Shown: in pieces, positions 1 through 13,692 of the stretch | How positions within the stretch are numbered: position 1 is the first letter of the stretch | How the letters are laid out: every line of letters starts with the position of its first letter | Source: Centropus unirufus | Taxonomy: Eukaryota; Chordata; Aves; Cuculiformes; Centropidae | DNA: 64,000 nt | Direction of reading: 5' to 3' | Assembly: GCA_013397695.1 (NCBI GenBank) | Contig: VYZI01000824.1 | Coordinates: 55,908-119,907 of the forward strand | The notes under the pieces: generated by a model | Told to the model about the DNA's origin: nothing | The model's input: only the letters and a program-made list of their open reading frames with translations | The model's database searches: none | Translations under genes and position numbers: made by a program

Positions 1-1023
1 TCCACTTTGAGAGCAAAGGTATTTCTGCCTTGGACCTAAAGATCCATAAATGGAGTGCTGACATTGCAAAAAGGCTTTGAGATCCATCAGCCTAGAAGGC
101 TGCAAGCCTAGCATATGAAGGAGAAACACTTATTAACTTATGTTGGGAAGACAAATCATTTCAAGAAACAAAGAAGCCAGGGTTAATGACAGTCCAGAAC
201 CCCTGAGTAGGAGGTTTCCACAATGGAGAGGAGGACTCTACTGCATTGCCATTAGATCAAACCAGAAAATCCTCCAAATCTCTTTGCCCATTTCCTTCTC
301 TTCAGAATGACACACAAATCTGTGAACCTCCTCCCAGAAACGCATGTGCAGGACAGGGGTTAGGGGTGGTGGCTCAGGGCTCACCAGGGAGGGGGCCAGT
401 GCAGGCCCGTGTGATGCAGATAAGCTTTGCTTTATTTCAGTTCCAGTTCCATTTAAATTCCTTTCATGCAAGCCTCAGAATCAAAGAAAGTCTCTGAACC
501 AAAGAAAGCCTCTGAACCAAAGCTATCCCGGACAAAAGTTGAAATGAAATTGGTGTATCTTTCTGAAAAATAAAGTTTTGGCATTGTGTTTCAAAGACCC
601 ATGAGAAATATTTGAAACGGTGTCATAAACAGACACCACAGATAAACGTGTTTAGAGGTGTGGCGTAACAGAACAGATGATTCCACAAATTACAATAGTC
701 AAGATAAGCCACTTGCAAGGTGACATTGTAAAATACCATTTTTTAAAAAAAAAAATAGACAACTCTACCTTTCTTTAAATGAAAAATTGCACCAAGAAAT
801 TCACTGTTCATTCATTCCTCTTGCTACTGCAGTGTTACTCTGCAAGCAAAACCAACCTTCAATTGTGATTTCTCTGGTTTTCCCAAAGAAGTGTATCAAA
901 GTCAGCAGCAAAGAATCCTGACACCTGAAGGCAGCAAAACCCAAGGGAAGACACTGATCCACAACTGCAATTTTCCAGAATTGTCTCAAGGCAGAGCATA
1001 AGGAATGAGGAAACATGGAGCAT

Positions 1024-1404
1024 GAGAGTTGAGTCTTTCTAGCGTGGAGGAGAGAAGGCTCCGGGGAGACCTTAGAGCAACTTCCAGTTCCGAAAGGGGC
1101 TCCAAGAAAGCTGGGGAGGGACTGTGGGTCAGGGAGTGCAGGAAGAGGATGAGGGGAAATGATTTTCAGCTGCAAGAGGGAAGACTGAGATGAGATGTTA
1201 GGGAGAAATGTTTTGATGTGAGGGTGGGGAGGCCCTGGCCCAGGTTGCCCAGAGCAGTGGTGGTTTCCCTATCCCTGGAGGTGTTGAAGGCCAGGTTGGA
1301 TGAGGCTTGGAGCCCCCTGATCCAGTGGGAGGTGTCCCTGCCCATGGCAGGGGTTGGAATTGAATGGGCTTTAATGTCCCTCCCAACCCAACCCATTCTA
1401 TGAT
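1024..1404 (+). mobile_element. CR1 LINE 3' end
   Basis: Runs from the GGCTCCGGGGAGACC region to the terminal CCATTCTATGAT. 5'-truncated, as is usual for CR1. Confidence 0.9.
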
Positions 1405-4400
1405 ACCACCAAAATTCCTGGGTCTGTGGCTCTGCGGGAGATGGGTTTCCTGGTTCCCAGTCCCATCTCCAGCATTGCAGCTGATGACTTCTGTAGCTGC
1501 CTTCTAAGCCCCGCAGAATATCATTTAAAACATTGCTTTTCAATAAGTTTCTCATCTCTATTTTTTTTAATCTGCTTGCAAACCAATAGGTTTTAAAGAG
1601 TGAGACTGCTGAAGGGGTGGAAATCCTGAAAGAGTTGGACATAAAACCTTGGAGACTGTCAGGCTCAGTCCACATGGAGCATGGGAAGTGCCTGGGGCAG
1701 AAGCTCCACTCATTCTGAGTTTTGCCAGCTTCCCCAGTGTTACCCACCATGATTCCCTCCCTTGAAACAAGACTGTTTTCCCAAAAGCCAAGAAACAATG
1801 ATTCTTCAGTTGGCTTGAATTACAGTTGCAGAGACAACAGACCATAGGCTTGTCCCTGCAGGGCCTTTTGTTTTCCTACAGCAACTGCTTCAGAGGCCAT
1901 GAGGAAGGCAGAAGAGAAAATGAAGGATGAGGCAGCATTCCTCTCAGTTCTCTGCAGGGGACTGGGAGCCAGACACTTCAGGCCTGATTCTGATCCTGCC
2001 TCAAACTTTACTGTGCGGCTGCCAAGAACTTACACAATTGATAATTTGGTATTATTTTACTTACATGTTTGAGGCTTTCAAGTAAAGAAGGGTTTTCAGT
2101 CTAACTGGGGAATCTGGGCTTCAATTTTAAAGTGCAGTTGGGATTTAGACCCTTCAGATTCACCGGGAGTCAAAAGGATTTAAGCTGCAAATAATTTTTG
2201 AAAACAGAATCTGGTCACCTAAGTCACTGAGTGCCAGAAGACCCCTGGACGCCACTGGCCTTCTCTCAAATCCCATGAGGAGTGGAAACATTCAACATTT
2301 CCTTGCTCTGCCCTTCCTTTCTCTTCTCAGGGCTGCGACATGCCAACTTCTTCCAATCCTTTCTTTTCCAATCCATTATGAGCACAGTAATCATACACGT
2401 GCAGCCAACAAGAACAAGAGCCTCTGGATCTGGTAGACAGCCACCCCATCCTGTTCAAGAAACAGCCTTCATCCTCGCTCATTGTACGGATTTGGTACAT
2501 TTCATTTGAGGGGTCCAAAAGAGGAGCAGGGCAAAAGTACTTATGGGTCATATTAGGGAAGATATAGGATGTCCCTACCCTGCGAGTGAGCTAATGGCTG
2601 GGTTTGGTAGCTCCTTTGGAGAAGACCAAACCCCCAGGACAGTTACTGCCCATCTTTTCCAAATCTGCCGGAGCAGGAGGGAGTGGCCACACACTTTTTT
2701 TTTTTAATTTGTTTGAATTCCAAGAGCAGAGGCCGCCAGCCCCACGGCCCTGTCCCTGGCAGCACAATGGCCAGGCTCTGTGTTCCAGCTCCAGCCCAAA
2801 CACATTTGACTGTCTGGGCTGAAAGCACAGCACTCCAAGCCATTTCAAGAAGCGTTCCCCAGCGAGTGCCGGAGGACTCTGGCACAGCCCAGGCTTCGCG
2901 CGTGTATCACGTTCTGCTCTGATTCTGCCCACTGACAGAGGAACACTTTCCAAGAACCATAGCCAGGCAGACTTAAAATAACCCAGGATCAACACCGGGG
3001 CCAGGAACCATCTTGAGAGCATGCAAACAACGCTGAGCTCCAGCACAAGCTTCGGGATTTTCTAGCTGAGCCCTGTCTCCCTCCTCAGGTGGAAAACGCT
3101 CAGAGGTCCGGCTCTCACACTGGTTCGGCTACATTGAGACCACAAAACACAACTATGCTGCCCAACGAGAGACCTAGTGGGACCTTCCCGTTCGCAGCAA
3201 TTGTCAGGTAACAGCAGCCAGCAGAGGCGAGAACCCCGCGATACAGCCCAGGGCATGGACAGGTAGGGAGTCCCAGGCAGCTCTAGGGTCAGACCTGAGT
3301 TAATAACATCCCCACTAGGAGTGGGGGAAAGCCCAGCCACAGCCACCTCCCCGGGTAAATGCCCGGCAAACCTCCTATAAAAAGGCAGGGGGTGCATGGC
3401 TCTTCACAGTCCTGGGAGGTGATCCCGAAGGCACTGGGATTCCCTGAACAAAGCAGCAGAACTCAGTGCACACCTCTGCTTACGTGGAAGTCTGCTTGGC
3501 TGCCCCTGTGGTATGAACTTTCCTCCTGTCACAGGTCTGCAGAGCAGACTCCTTTCTGAGCTCAAGAAAAGGACAGAAAAGCAATTCTGGAAGCAGGTCT
3601 TCATGTGCTATGACAATAAACCGAGTTCTGCTTTATAAAATAGAAAAGAACATTAAACTTACCCTCGTAAAGTGTCTTGGCCTCTTCTTCTCACTCTGTT
3701 TGCTGGCTGTCTTTCCTCGTAGCCTGCAAATCTGTCTGTCTGCAAGTCCCCTTCATATTGACCCTGGGCTTGTTCCACATACATAAATGCTGTACATCCC
3801 AGCATAAACCTGGCCAGCCATAATGCCCCCATGGTGGCACGGATTCCTCAGTTCCCCTGGCTGCCCCAAAAGCTTCTTCCAGCTGAAGGGTCCCTGCTGC
3901 CTTGGTGGAGGATGGTTTTTGGCAGCAGCCCCTAAGTGCCAAGGTGCCGTCCTGCTGTTCCCTTTCTAGAAAGCAAGACAAAAGAAAGAGAAAGAGAGAA
4001 ACACAAGTGTTTTTAAGGGCTTTCATATTTTTTAAATGATTGGTCACCCCAGGCAACCCCTCCCCAAAGCTAATACAGTGGGGTCACACAGTCATGCTGG
4101 GTTTGGCTCCTTGTACACACAGCCAGCACATTCCCACTGTCATTCCCTACCACAGCATTGCCAAACCTTTCTCTCCCAAGAGCTGGAAACCAAGAGAAGA
4201 CCTCCAAGAGTAATAGTTCTGCCCTTGCATCTGTTTTCTGCCCTCCTGATGGAGAAACAAAGAGTGATGTCCTGAGTCTGCTGAAGGTGGTGGGGTACAA
4301 GATTGACCTCAGCATAGTGCCCTGGTTCAGAGGAGCAACGGGAGATGCCAGGCTGTGAAGCCAGAGGAGATGAGAACCTCAAGAAAGAGTAGATCGTATT

Positions 4401-7400
4401 CGTGGACCATCTCCCCAGGTGCCATAGTGTTGTTTTACTGCATTGTAGTCCAGACAGGCCATGGCACGGAGATCAGCTGCTGGAAAACAAGCCTGCTAGA
4501 TACACCTGGTCATTCCAGCTGGCCAAGGGATCACTCTGCTGGCAAACCCATCAGAGGGACACGTGTACCGCTACTGCGGTAGGCAAAAGGGTCATCGTGG
4601 TATGGAGTGAGAGGGAAGACTGAGCTGGGGCTAGAGCATGAAGACACAGGGCACTGAGTCAAACATGGTTCCCATGGACGGTGAAGGGACAGTGGAGAAG
4701 ATGGAAGGCTGGGCACCTGGAGTGCTGCAGGAGAGCCCCCGAGCTGCGACAGGCAGCTGAGCACAAGAGGCCATGGAGAGAGGGATGGCACAGGCTCCAA
4801 AGCCCCTGCAGAGGGGAGGGAATGGAATAATGGAGGCAGCAAGGAGACCCCTCACACTTGTGGCTGGGGACTCACCCTGGGGAGCACAGCACGGCCAGCT
4901 CTTCTGGGCTGGGGCCAGCACTGTGAGGTGGCCAGAGCTGGGCAGAGGCCAGATCTCGGGTTTGTCCCTGAACCACACCAGGACAGGTCCTCAACCCACA
5001 GTCTTTCCACCCCCAGCAAACTCATCCTGAGGAACAAAGTCGTTCCTGAGAAAAATAGGCAGGAGCCCAACTTCCCCCCGGGGGTGGGTGAGGAGCAGAG
5101 CCAAGGGGCAGAGCACAGAGGGGTGGTGGGGGGCAGCCCATGCCGTGGGGTGCCGAGGGGACAAGGGGACGTTGGATGGCCGCTGGTGGCAGCGCAGCCT
5201 GCGGGTGCTGACGTTGGGTGCCAGGGGCAGCCAAGCTGTGAGGCCAGGCTCAGGGTGGGAGATCAGGGAGGTGACAAGAAAGCACAATGAAAGGGCTCTG
5301 TAAAACAGACGGCAGAGGAATGTGCTCCATGGACTGGACCCCCTTCTCCTGCTTCCTCTTCTTCCTCCCCTCCAGCCTCACTGCAATCCCTGCTTCCTCA
5401 GATCTCCCAGCCCTGCATTGGAAAATGGGGCTGGGGGACACATCCTTCCCCCTCCCGGCTGATGGAGGGTCAGAAAGCATCTCTCACCTCAGGACCCTAA
5501 AGTTTGCTCCTTACGGGTCTCCCCTCTCCACCCCAGAGTGGAAATGTCTGCTGCTCCAGGCTCAAGTCCGCTCCAGTGGGGAAGGACAGGGCCCCCGAGC
5601 CGCCCCTAAATGTCCCCCTTGCCTTCCCACAGCAGCACTTTCCTATTCCAGGCCAGCCCCAAAGCAGGGAAAAAAAATCAGACCAGACAAGGCAGAAAAT
5701 GTGTCTGAACCAAAAAAAAAAAAAAAGCCTTAAAAAAAACCAAAAAAAAAACTTCAGTTCTCCCAGTGTCCCAGCTGGGAACCTCACAGCTCTTGAGGGC
5801 ATGCATTTTTCAGGCTCTAATATTTCAAATGCAATGAATGAGAAAGACAGAGTGGGAAGGAAAAAGGCAGGGCTGGGAGCAAAGGCAGAGACAAAGAAAC
5901 TGCCCTTCCTGCAGCAGAAAGAGCTCCGCTCCTTCGCTCCGCACGCTGGTCCGCTGAAGGCTGGGGTTTGCTTATCCCCAGCGAGACAAAGGGAGAGAGT
6001 TGCCTCTGCTCCCAAAGCTCCAGAGGTGAATGGGAAAAGAAGTCATAAAAAAAAAAAAAATTTAAAAAAAAGGCAGAAAGTTTGCACTCAGGAAGATTTC
6101 CAGCCTTCCTGCAGAAATTTAGGCTGAAGCAAAGTCCAGCTGCATCCATTTCCTCACGGAGAAGTTAGAAGCATGACAAATGGTCTATACACAAGCATGT
6201 ACTGAGAGAGCGTTCACACAAGGCTTAGTAGGAGAGTATGGAAAAGTCATTTACACCATCAAAAGAGAATTTTAAAAAGAAGGCAAAAAAAACAGGCTTA
6301 AAACTTATTTTCTGCTCTGAGAAATTCTATCAAACCCCACTTGTCAGAAACACAAAGCAAAGAGAGGCTCAGTCACTAAACCAGATTCTAAACTGATTTA
6401 CAAGTTTGGAAGGAGTTAGGAAAGAGGCTTCAAACCCGTGCCTTTGAGTGTGCAAATTAAATCCATCCCCCCAAAAATGTGCAAAACACAATAAAATACA
6501 ATTAGGCAGAGAAACAATTAGGCAGAGAAAGAGAAAGAAATCAGCGCTTAGTTATGCAGCTCTGGATTTAGTCTGAAACTGTTTAAATACCTTTACGTCC
6601 TGGAACTGGTGGTGTGCCCAGAGCTCCTTTGTTTGGTGGAGATCTGGGCAGAAAAGAAGGGAATAAAACCCTCACTCTTGAAGGAGAGAAGAAAAGGTAC
6701 AGCCTCATCCAAATTGGACAGGGGGAGGGCCTTGCAGCGGAGAAAGGGGTGCAGGAGGAGTGGGAGTAGCGAGAGGACAACCCTACCGCATTCTTCAGCC
6801 AAAAGTCTTTAACTTCAAGGAGGGGCTGGGGGAGAGCTTGGCTTTAGTCTGAATGCAGACCTGATTATTACCTAGCCCTTCGCCTCAGCCCAGGACTGCT
6901 TTGGGTGAGATAATGAGGGGAGGCTTTTCGGTTCAGCTGGATGCAGCGAGGGCTTGTCCCAACTTTAGGTTAGAGCTGCAGGAGGGCATTAGTAACAGCA
7001 ACTTCACATCAAACGGGCTGGTGCCAAATTCCTTTGCAGTTTGGGACTTTCTCTTCATTTACTCTTCATTTCATTCTCCTTTTTTGCGTGTGTGAAAAAT
7101 GATGCTGTGTTCGCAGTAGCAAAAATATAGTTCAAATAAAAGACCATTTTCTTGCTGATCATTTTTCCTGTGCTTAATACAACTGATGGGAAACAATTAA
7201 GGAAACAATGGCTCGAAGGATAGGTGATCCAGCCCAGGGCTTTCACACTTAAAAGTCACCTCAGCTCCAGAAGAGAAAACCTTTGCAGTTAAAAGCATTT
7301 TCTCAAAACAAATACATTTTAAATAATGTTGGTGATAGTAGGTCTTTCTTCTGAGGAAGGAAGAACTTTGGCTGAATCAGTCTAATTCTGCTCTTTTACT

Positions 7401-10400
7401 CCATGCAAAACAATCTTTCCTCTGCCCCTTTCTTTAGGAATCTTTCTTAATGGCTTTTCTTTAATTGATATATAATAAAATGCACATGGCCCTCCTCCTC
7501 CCAGAGCTCCCTCTGCTCTGGGCCACTGCATCCCTATGGATTTCCAGGAGGTGGGAGCTTTCCAGTGTGGACACACAGCCTGCCAGGAGCCTCCCCAGAA
7601 AGCCCAGATCAAGCTGCTTTTCAGCTCAAAGAAGTCCAGCAAAGTTTCCGCACCAAACGGAACCCAAACAGCTGTGCAGACCGAGGCAAACACCTCCTTA
7701 CTACCCCACCAGATGGTTAGAGCTCCGTTACCTCTTCACACCCAGGGGATAAAGGCTCGAATGCACAGAGGTACAGGAATTCCAGGGCAAGCCCTGGGCT
7801 CACAGGGAAACCATCATCTCCTCTCCTCCTCTCTTTGAAAAGTCCTCGCTGCCTTCTTTGTTCTTTTCACTCTTCCTAATTAACCTCCTGCCAGCTTTAT
7901 AGAAGTCAGAATGATGCTCAGCCTAATTAACAGCTGACTTGGGGGGACTTCACAAGAAAAACACAGTACTCGTGTTCCCAAGCAGCCAATAATGGAGAAC
8001 TGCAAGGAATGCAGCTCTGTCAACACATCTGCAGGGCTCTGGAGAGCTCAATGAGATAGAAAAACTACTTTCTGGGCCTGATCCTGCAATGCCTCTTTTG
8101 GTTTAAAAACGATGTGGACTTTACCTGGTTGAGAATGGCAGGACTAGGATATCAAGCAGAACAGAGCAGCAGGAGAAAGCACGCCTTCCTCCCTCTTCAA
8201 GGCACAAGTTGGTGCCAAGGGCTGAAGCCAAAGATTCCCTTTCCAATCTAGTCTGGCTTAATCCTTGCTAACTCTTATATTGCGATCACCCAGTTGGTTG
8301 TGTGGTCACTAATAAAGATATTCTGGTAACAAAAATGCACCTGTGGAATTTTACATTTGCAGAAGCTCCCAGGAACCAACCTGTGACTTTTGATCAGCAA
8401 ATACTTTAAAAAAACAAAAAAAAACAAAAAACCCCAAAAAACAGACTTTCAAGTGTCCAGTGGTATTACAGAAATAGAGAAGTTTCCTTGTGCTAAATCA
8501 GCCACAGATCTTTAATTCTGGGAAGCATTTGTAACGCCACTAAGGTGTTATTTAGGTCTACAGCCTTGGGTGTCCTGGTTCTTTGTGCTTAGAACAGATG
8601 CTGTCCCGTGTCTCACCTCTGGCACAATCCTGCTCAGAACCCTTCCTCCATCCATTTACATGTAACTGATCTCAGAGAACTCAATTAACAGTTCCTGGGT
8701 ACAGTTACTCTCCCCTTTCTGCAGCCTCTCTAAGAGAGGCACAGCCCTTCAGATCACCAGCACGCAAGGGAAATAAAGCCTTTTCTTTTACTTGGAGAGT
8801 TAAAAAGCATTTTAATCCCTCCAACACAGGCAAACCTCTATGAGCAGGATGCTTTTAGCTTCCCTCCCTGATTTTCTAGAGCAGGGCTTTTCAGCCCAGC
8901 TGCGTGTGATTAAGGCATTGCAAGCCCCAGGATTCAGGCATCCCAGCAAGATCTCCTTCAAAGTCTCATTCCAGCCTCGAACCAGTGCTTTATTTCCCTG
9001 CCATCAGACGCATGTTGCATGGGGCGGGGGGACAGAAACACTTGTTTAACTTCATCCATTTTCCCCCAGGGTGGCTGGGTGTTTTGGCATCTCTTTTCCG
9101 CATGAGAATATCTTCACCCCAATCCCCGCTGGATTCACCTGGTCCCAGGCAGAGTGGGGAGGGCAGTTTGGATCCAGAATCCAAAAAGTGGGGATGGGAG
9201 AGGGAACTGGAGGAAAGTCTTCTTCCTTTCAGGCAATACTGGGGTGCACGTAAGCCCCCTGAGAAACAAGAAGTGATGGGACAGTTGCTGTTTCTCACCT
9301 GGGAAGGTTCATGGTCCAGAAAACCAGCAGGCAAAAGCTCCGAGATGTGAGGAGCAGGAGGATGGCTGAATGCCCTCCCAGCCAGCCCATGTGAAATTAC
9401 CCTCGATAAGGGGGCAGCGGCCTGTCTGCAGGCTTTAGGAGTCAAATGGAGAATCCCTGGTTGCAGGAAGAAAAGCAGAGAGGTGTCAATCACACGGCGG
9501 GTCCATCTGGAGCAAAGTTTGCTATAGGACAGGAGCAACAACCCCTAATCTAATCAACGTACCCTCACTGACAAGCAGAATTAAAACAGAAATTTTCTTC
9601 ACATAAGCCTTTGTAGCTTCCAAATGGAACCCAAGGCAAACTCCAAGGGCCCAGATGTTTCTGCAAGCACATGAACTGCTGCAAAATGAATATCAGAGAA
9701 AAAAAAAAATCAATTGCCAGCCACCCAAAATGAGCAATGCTTTCTCATGCCAACTGCGCTGCATTCAAGATCCCTGCCCATAAAATGGGCTAACGCCTCG
9801 CCTCGGTTCACAGGGCTGTCAGGAAGATAAACAACTTGTGAAGTGTTTCAGCTTTAATACGTGAAGTACAGTGGGAAAATGCTTGTAATTAATTATTCTT
9901 ATTAATTTTGCGCTTAGAGCTGGCAAGTATTTGACTTTTTTGTTGCACTGGACATGCTGAAAAATGAAGGAAGAGAAAGGAAGAGTCATTTAGATTTGAT
10001 TTGATGAACATTTCAGCTTAACGTGAGAATATAATTTGACTTTAAACAGTGCATTTACTTTTAGTTTTGGAGGGGTTTTAATTATATTAATTAATTATAA
10101 TAATTAATTACAAAATATTATTTAATCAGGCTCCTAAAATGTTGTTTTGAAGGGAAAGACTATAGCATGCGATCTTATGGTAGTGAAATGGGAGTTTTGC
10201 AAGCACTTATCTGTCAAAACTTCTTGACTAACCCAACCAAGTTACCCAGAAAGTTGCTAACTTCTCAGTTTTAGTTTTAATGCTGGACCTGGCTATCTCA
10301 TGGACTTTCCTCTGGGCAATGTATGGTATCAGGATCGTACGGATGTAAGTACAATGAAAATGGGAATTTGGCTTTTTTTGCCTCTCTCACAGGTGTCAGT

Positions 10401-10450
10401 TCTGATCTTCATAATATCAGGATTTTAAAAGAAGGGAGGTGATTGTAAAG
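1405..10450. other. unique non-coding DNA, no gene recognised
   Basis: Nine kilobases without a CR1 copy I can see. Open frames are short and lack exon-like splice contexts. The sequence becomes AT-rich from about 9.7 kb, with TAATTA-dense blocks at 9885-9910 and 10079-10125. Long repeat-free stretches near genes often hold regulatory elements. Confidence 0.6.
5702..5752 (+). repeat. A-rich low-complexity tract
   Basis: Runs of A interrupted by CC and CTT. No associated SINE body is recognised. Confidence 0.8.
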
Positions 10451-11341
10451 AATCATGGAATGGTTTGGGTTGGAAGGAACATTAAAGCCCACCCAGTCCC
10501 ACCCCCTGCCATGGGCAGGGACACCTCCCACTGGATCTGGGGGCTCCAAGCCCCATCCAACCTGGCCTTCAACACCTCCAGGGATGGGGCAGCCACCACT
10601 GCTCTGGGCAACCTGGGCCAGGACCTCCCCACCCACACAGGAAAACATTTCTCCCTAAGAATTCATCTCAATCTCCCCTCTTGAAGCTTAAAATCATTTC
10701 CCATTATCCTATGCCTGCCTTCCCTGATCAGGAGCCCCTTCCCATCTGTCCTGGAGCCCCTTTCAGTACTGGAAGCTGCTCTAAGGTCTCCCTGGAGCCT
10801 TCTCTTCTCCAGGCTGAACAACCCTGATACCTTCAGCTTGGAGGTGCTCCAGCCCTCTGATCATCTTTGCAGCCTGCTCTGGACTCACACCAACAGATCC
10901 ATACCCTTCCTGTACTGAGGGTCCCATCACTGGACACAGGGCTCCAGTTGGGGTCTCATCAGAAGAGCAGAGGAGCAGAATCCTTTCCCTGGCCCTGCTG
11001 GCCCCACCGCTTTGGATGAGGCTCAGGACATGGTTGTTTCTGGGCTGTGAGTGCACTTTGCCAGCTCATGTTGAGCTTCTCATCCCCAGGATCCCAAGTC
11101 CTTCTCCTCAGGGCTTCTCCCAATCCGTTCTCTGCCCAGCCTCTAATTGGGCTTGGGGTTGCTGTGAGCCAGGTCAGGACCTTGCAGTTCTCCTGGTTGA
11201 ACTCCATGAGATTCACACAGCCCCACCTGTGTGCAGGTGTCAAGACTGTCCAGGTCCCTCTGGAGGACATCCCTTCCCTCCAGCGTGTCAACTATGCCAC
11301 ACAGCTTGGTGTCATCGACAAACTTGCTGAGGCTGCACCTC
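10451..11341 (-). mobile_element. CR1 LINE 3' part, about 890 bp
   Basis: The longest recent CR1 copy in the window. It reaches upstream of the common truncation points into the region read on the plus strand as GTGTCATCGACAAACTTGCTG. Frames are broken, so no working reverse transcriptase is encoded. Confidence 0.9.
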
Positions 11342-12909
11342 TTTCCTGTATTGCTTCAGTCATACCAACGACAGTCAAAGCCATCGAACAAAGCTCAATT
11401 AAAGTAGTTTTAACTTTTCCATTCCTTACTTCATTGAGTGTAATCTAAAAAATGCACTGGCTAAAATGAGAGCATGTTACTTCTTGCAAGAGGCCACGAT
11501 TGCTGTCAGGATAGCAACAGTGATGTCATTTAAAGAAAAAAATGTAGACCAGGCTCTAGAGTTCAGATTCTTGCTGAGAGCTGAGGTCAGGGAATGTGGG
11601 ATTTACACGGCTGCTCCAGGCTCCCTGCAAGGCCATGTCCTGGCAAGGCCACAGCTGCTCGCTCTAGCTTTGAAACAAAGAAATTAAGAGACTTTAGTTA
11701 AAGGGAATGGTGTAAAATGATCTGAGGAGGACACACTGAACTGGGTACAGCTGATAAAACTGCACTACCTTGGGGCTTTGTGGTGCTGCGGTGGGCCGAG
11801 CTGTGATCACCAGGGACAACGATGACGGAGGAGCCAAAGAGAAGGATTCCAAGCAGCCAGAGATCCAGTCCTGAGCAGAAGTGTCTGTGGGCTGATCTCC
11901 TCATTGGTAGGGAGCCAAAGATACTCCATTGTGGATTGAGCTGTGATGCCTGGATGACTTCTGAAAGACAGCTGGATGTCCCTTGTGCCCAGAACAACCT
12001 ACAGAGCATCCCATCCTCCTGCAGCTGCTCCAGAGGGGCAGAGTGTGGCCAGAGTCCCCTCCCTCCAAGACCAGGTCTTGTCCAGAGATAGGCCAGGTTC
12101 AGATGAGCTGGCTAATAGAATGGGAAGGCGCATCCCCAGTATGGGTTTCACTGCAAGCTGGCAGAGCTCCATGGATATCTTCCAGGCTGGGTTTTCTGGC
12201 AGTACCAAGCAGGAACCCTGCAATTCAGGAGCCATGCAGCCATTCAAATGGGGATCCATGTCCAAATGAACCTGGCAAGGTGGCAGAATGTCTGATATTC
12301 TGGGCAGATGGCCTGTGGGCAGACTGAAAGAGGGACACATGGCAAGGACATGTGAATTTCCTCTACCAAAAGCCTTCTCAGTATACTCCAAGATCATGAT
12401 TGTCACATAATAATATCTATCTGCTTTTGATGCTCTTTCTGGGTGTTCTACAACATAAGTAGGTTTTGTGAGATCAAGACAGAGCCCAAGAGACAAGTTC
12501 TGTCTTTCTTCAGGTCTCCTGTATTATCACATCTCTCCATGCTTCAGCTTCTGTGCCCGAGATGAAGACATGATGGCACCTTCCTTTGAAACACCCTGCT
12601 GCAGTGGATCAGTCAAAAACAGAGGCAAGGAATTTCCAGAAGCTTCTTGTCAAATTTCATAACGTATTTGAGATCAAAGGTGGAAGCAAGCAGCACCACG
12701 TGAAGCATATCGAAACAACCAGGAACAAATTCAGACGAAGGTTTCCTCAGGGAAATTGCTCTCCATCATTGACTGTTTCACTTGATTTCCCATTTAGCAT
12801 ATGGTCTAGCATGATCAACAGGTTCTTAGCATCAAACCTTTTATCACCTTATCTTGTGTTCTAAATAATGCAGCCCAGATGGTTTTAATGGCTACAAATT
12901 GGAGGGCAG
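11342..12909. other. non-coding, no gene recognised
   Basis: No clear repeat or exon apart from the weak retroelement-like frame near 12.6 kb. Confidence 0.5.
12586..12760 (+). other. open frame faintly resembling Ty3/Gypsy pol
   Basis: One frame contains LLVKFHNVF followed after about ten residues by HHVKHIETT and then basic residues. The pattern recalls the stretch just before the reverse transcriptase of Ty3/Gypsy elements (L-L-x-F-x-D-V-F then H-x-I-D-T-G). It is short, has no catalytic motif, and may be chance. Confidence 0.15.
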
Positions 12910-13093
12910 AAGATTTAGACTAGGCATTAGGTAGAAATTCTTCACAATGAGGGTGGTGAAACATTGACCCAGTTGGATGGGGCTAGGAGCAACCTGAGCC
13001 AGGAGAAAGCATCCCTGACCATGGCAGGGTAGGGGTGGAACTGGATGGGCTTTGAGGTCCCTTCCAACCCAAATCGTTCCAAGATTCTATGAT
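12910..13093 (+). mobile_element. CR1 LINE 3' end, diverged
   Basis: Shows the GGCATTAGGTAGAAATTCTTCAC block and a terminal AGATTCTATGAT. The middle is deleted. Confidence 0.8.
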
Positions 13094-13367
13094 TTTTGGT
13101 GGGACTGCAGTTTTCATTACCAGTACACGTCTCCACCAGTGGACCTGGATCAGCCACCACACTAGCTCAGCCTTCTGGGGCAGGGAAGGAAAAGCTGGGT
13201 CCATCTGGGCTGGGAGGCACTGCCCAAGCACCAGATTTTCCTGAGTTCACAGTGGATTAACTTGGGTGAGAGTCTGTACGCCTTCCAGTGACTTTGGGGT
13301 TCATCCAGGGGCCTTTAGACAGGACCAGGTCAGATCCACATCGTTACGGTTTGCCAATGGAACCATG

Positions 13368-13692
13368 GAGTCATGGAATGGTTTGCATTGGAAAGGAACT
13401 CAAAGCCGATCCAGTTTCACCCTCTGCCATGGGCAGGGACACCTCCCACTGGATCAGGATGCTCCAAGCCCCATCCAACCTGGCCTTGAACACCTCCAGG
13501 GATGGGGCAGCCACCACTGCTCTGGGCAACCTGGGCCAGGGCCTCCCCACCCTCACATCAAAACATTTCTCCCTAAGATCTCCTCTCAGTCTCCCCTCTT
13601 GCAGCTTAAAGACATTCCCCCTCACCCTGTCACTCCAGCCCCTTGGAAAAAGTCCCTCCCCAGCTTTCCTGGAGCCCCCTTTAAATCACGGC
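13368..13692 (-). mobile_element. CR1 LINE 3' end
   Basis: Begins on the plus strand with TCATGGAATGGTTTGCATTGG and carries the CCACCACTGCTCTGGGCAACC core. Confidence 0.9.

Noticed and set aside
3000..3060. Exon of a 151-codon minus-strand frame (2591-3046)
   Set aside because: Contains a poly-T run and no splice signals or recognisable motif.
10409..11448. Many frames rich in GSGGSKPHPTWPSTPP-like sequence, repeated across the window
   Set aside because: These are translations of the CR1 3' end in either strand, recurring at every copy, not host proteins.
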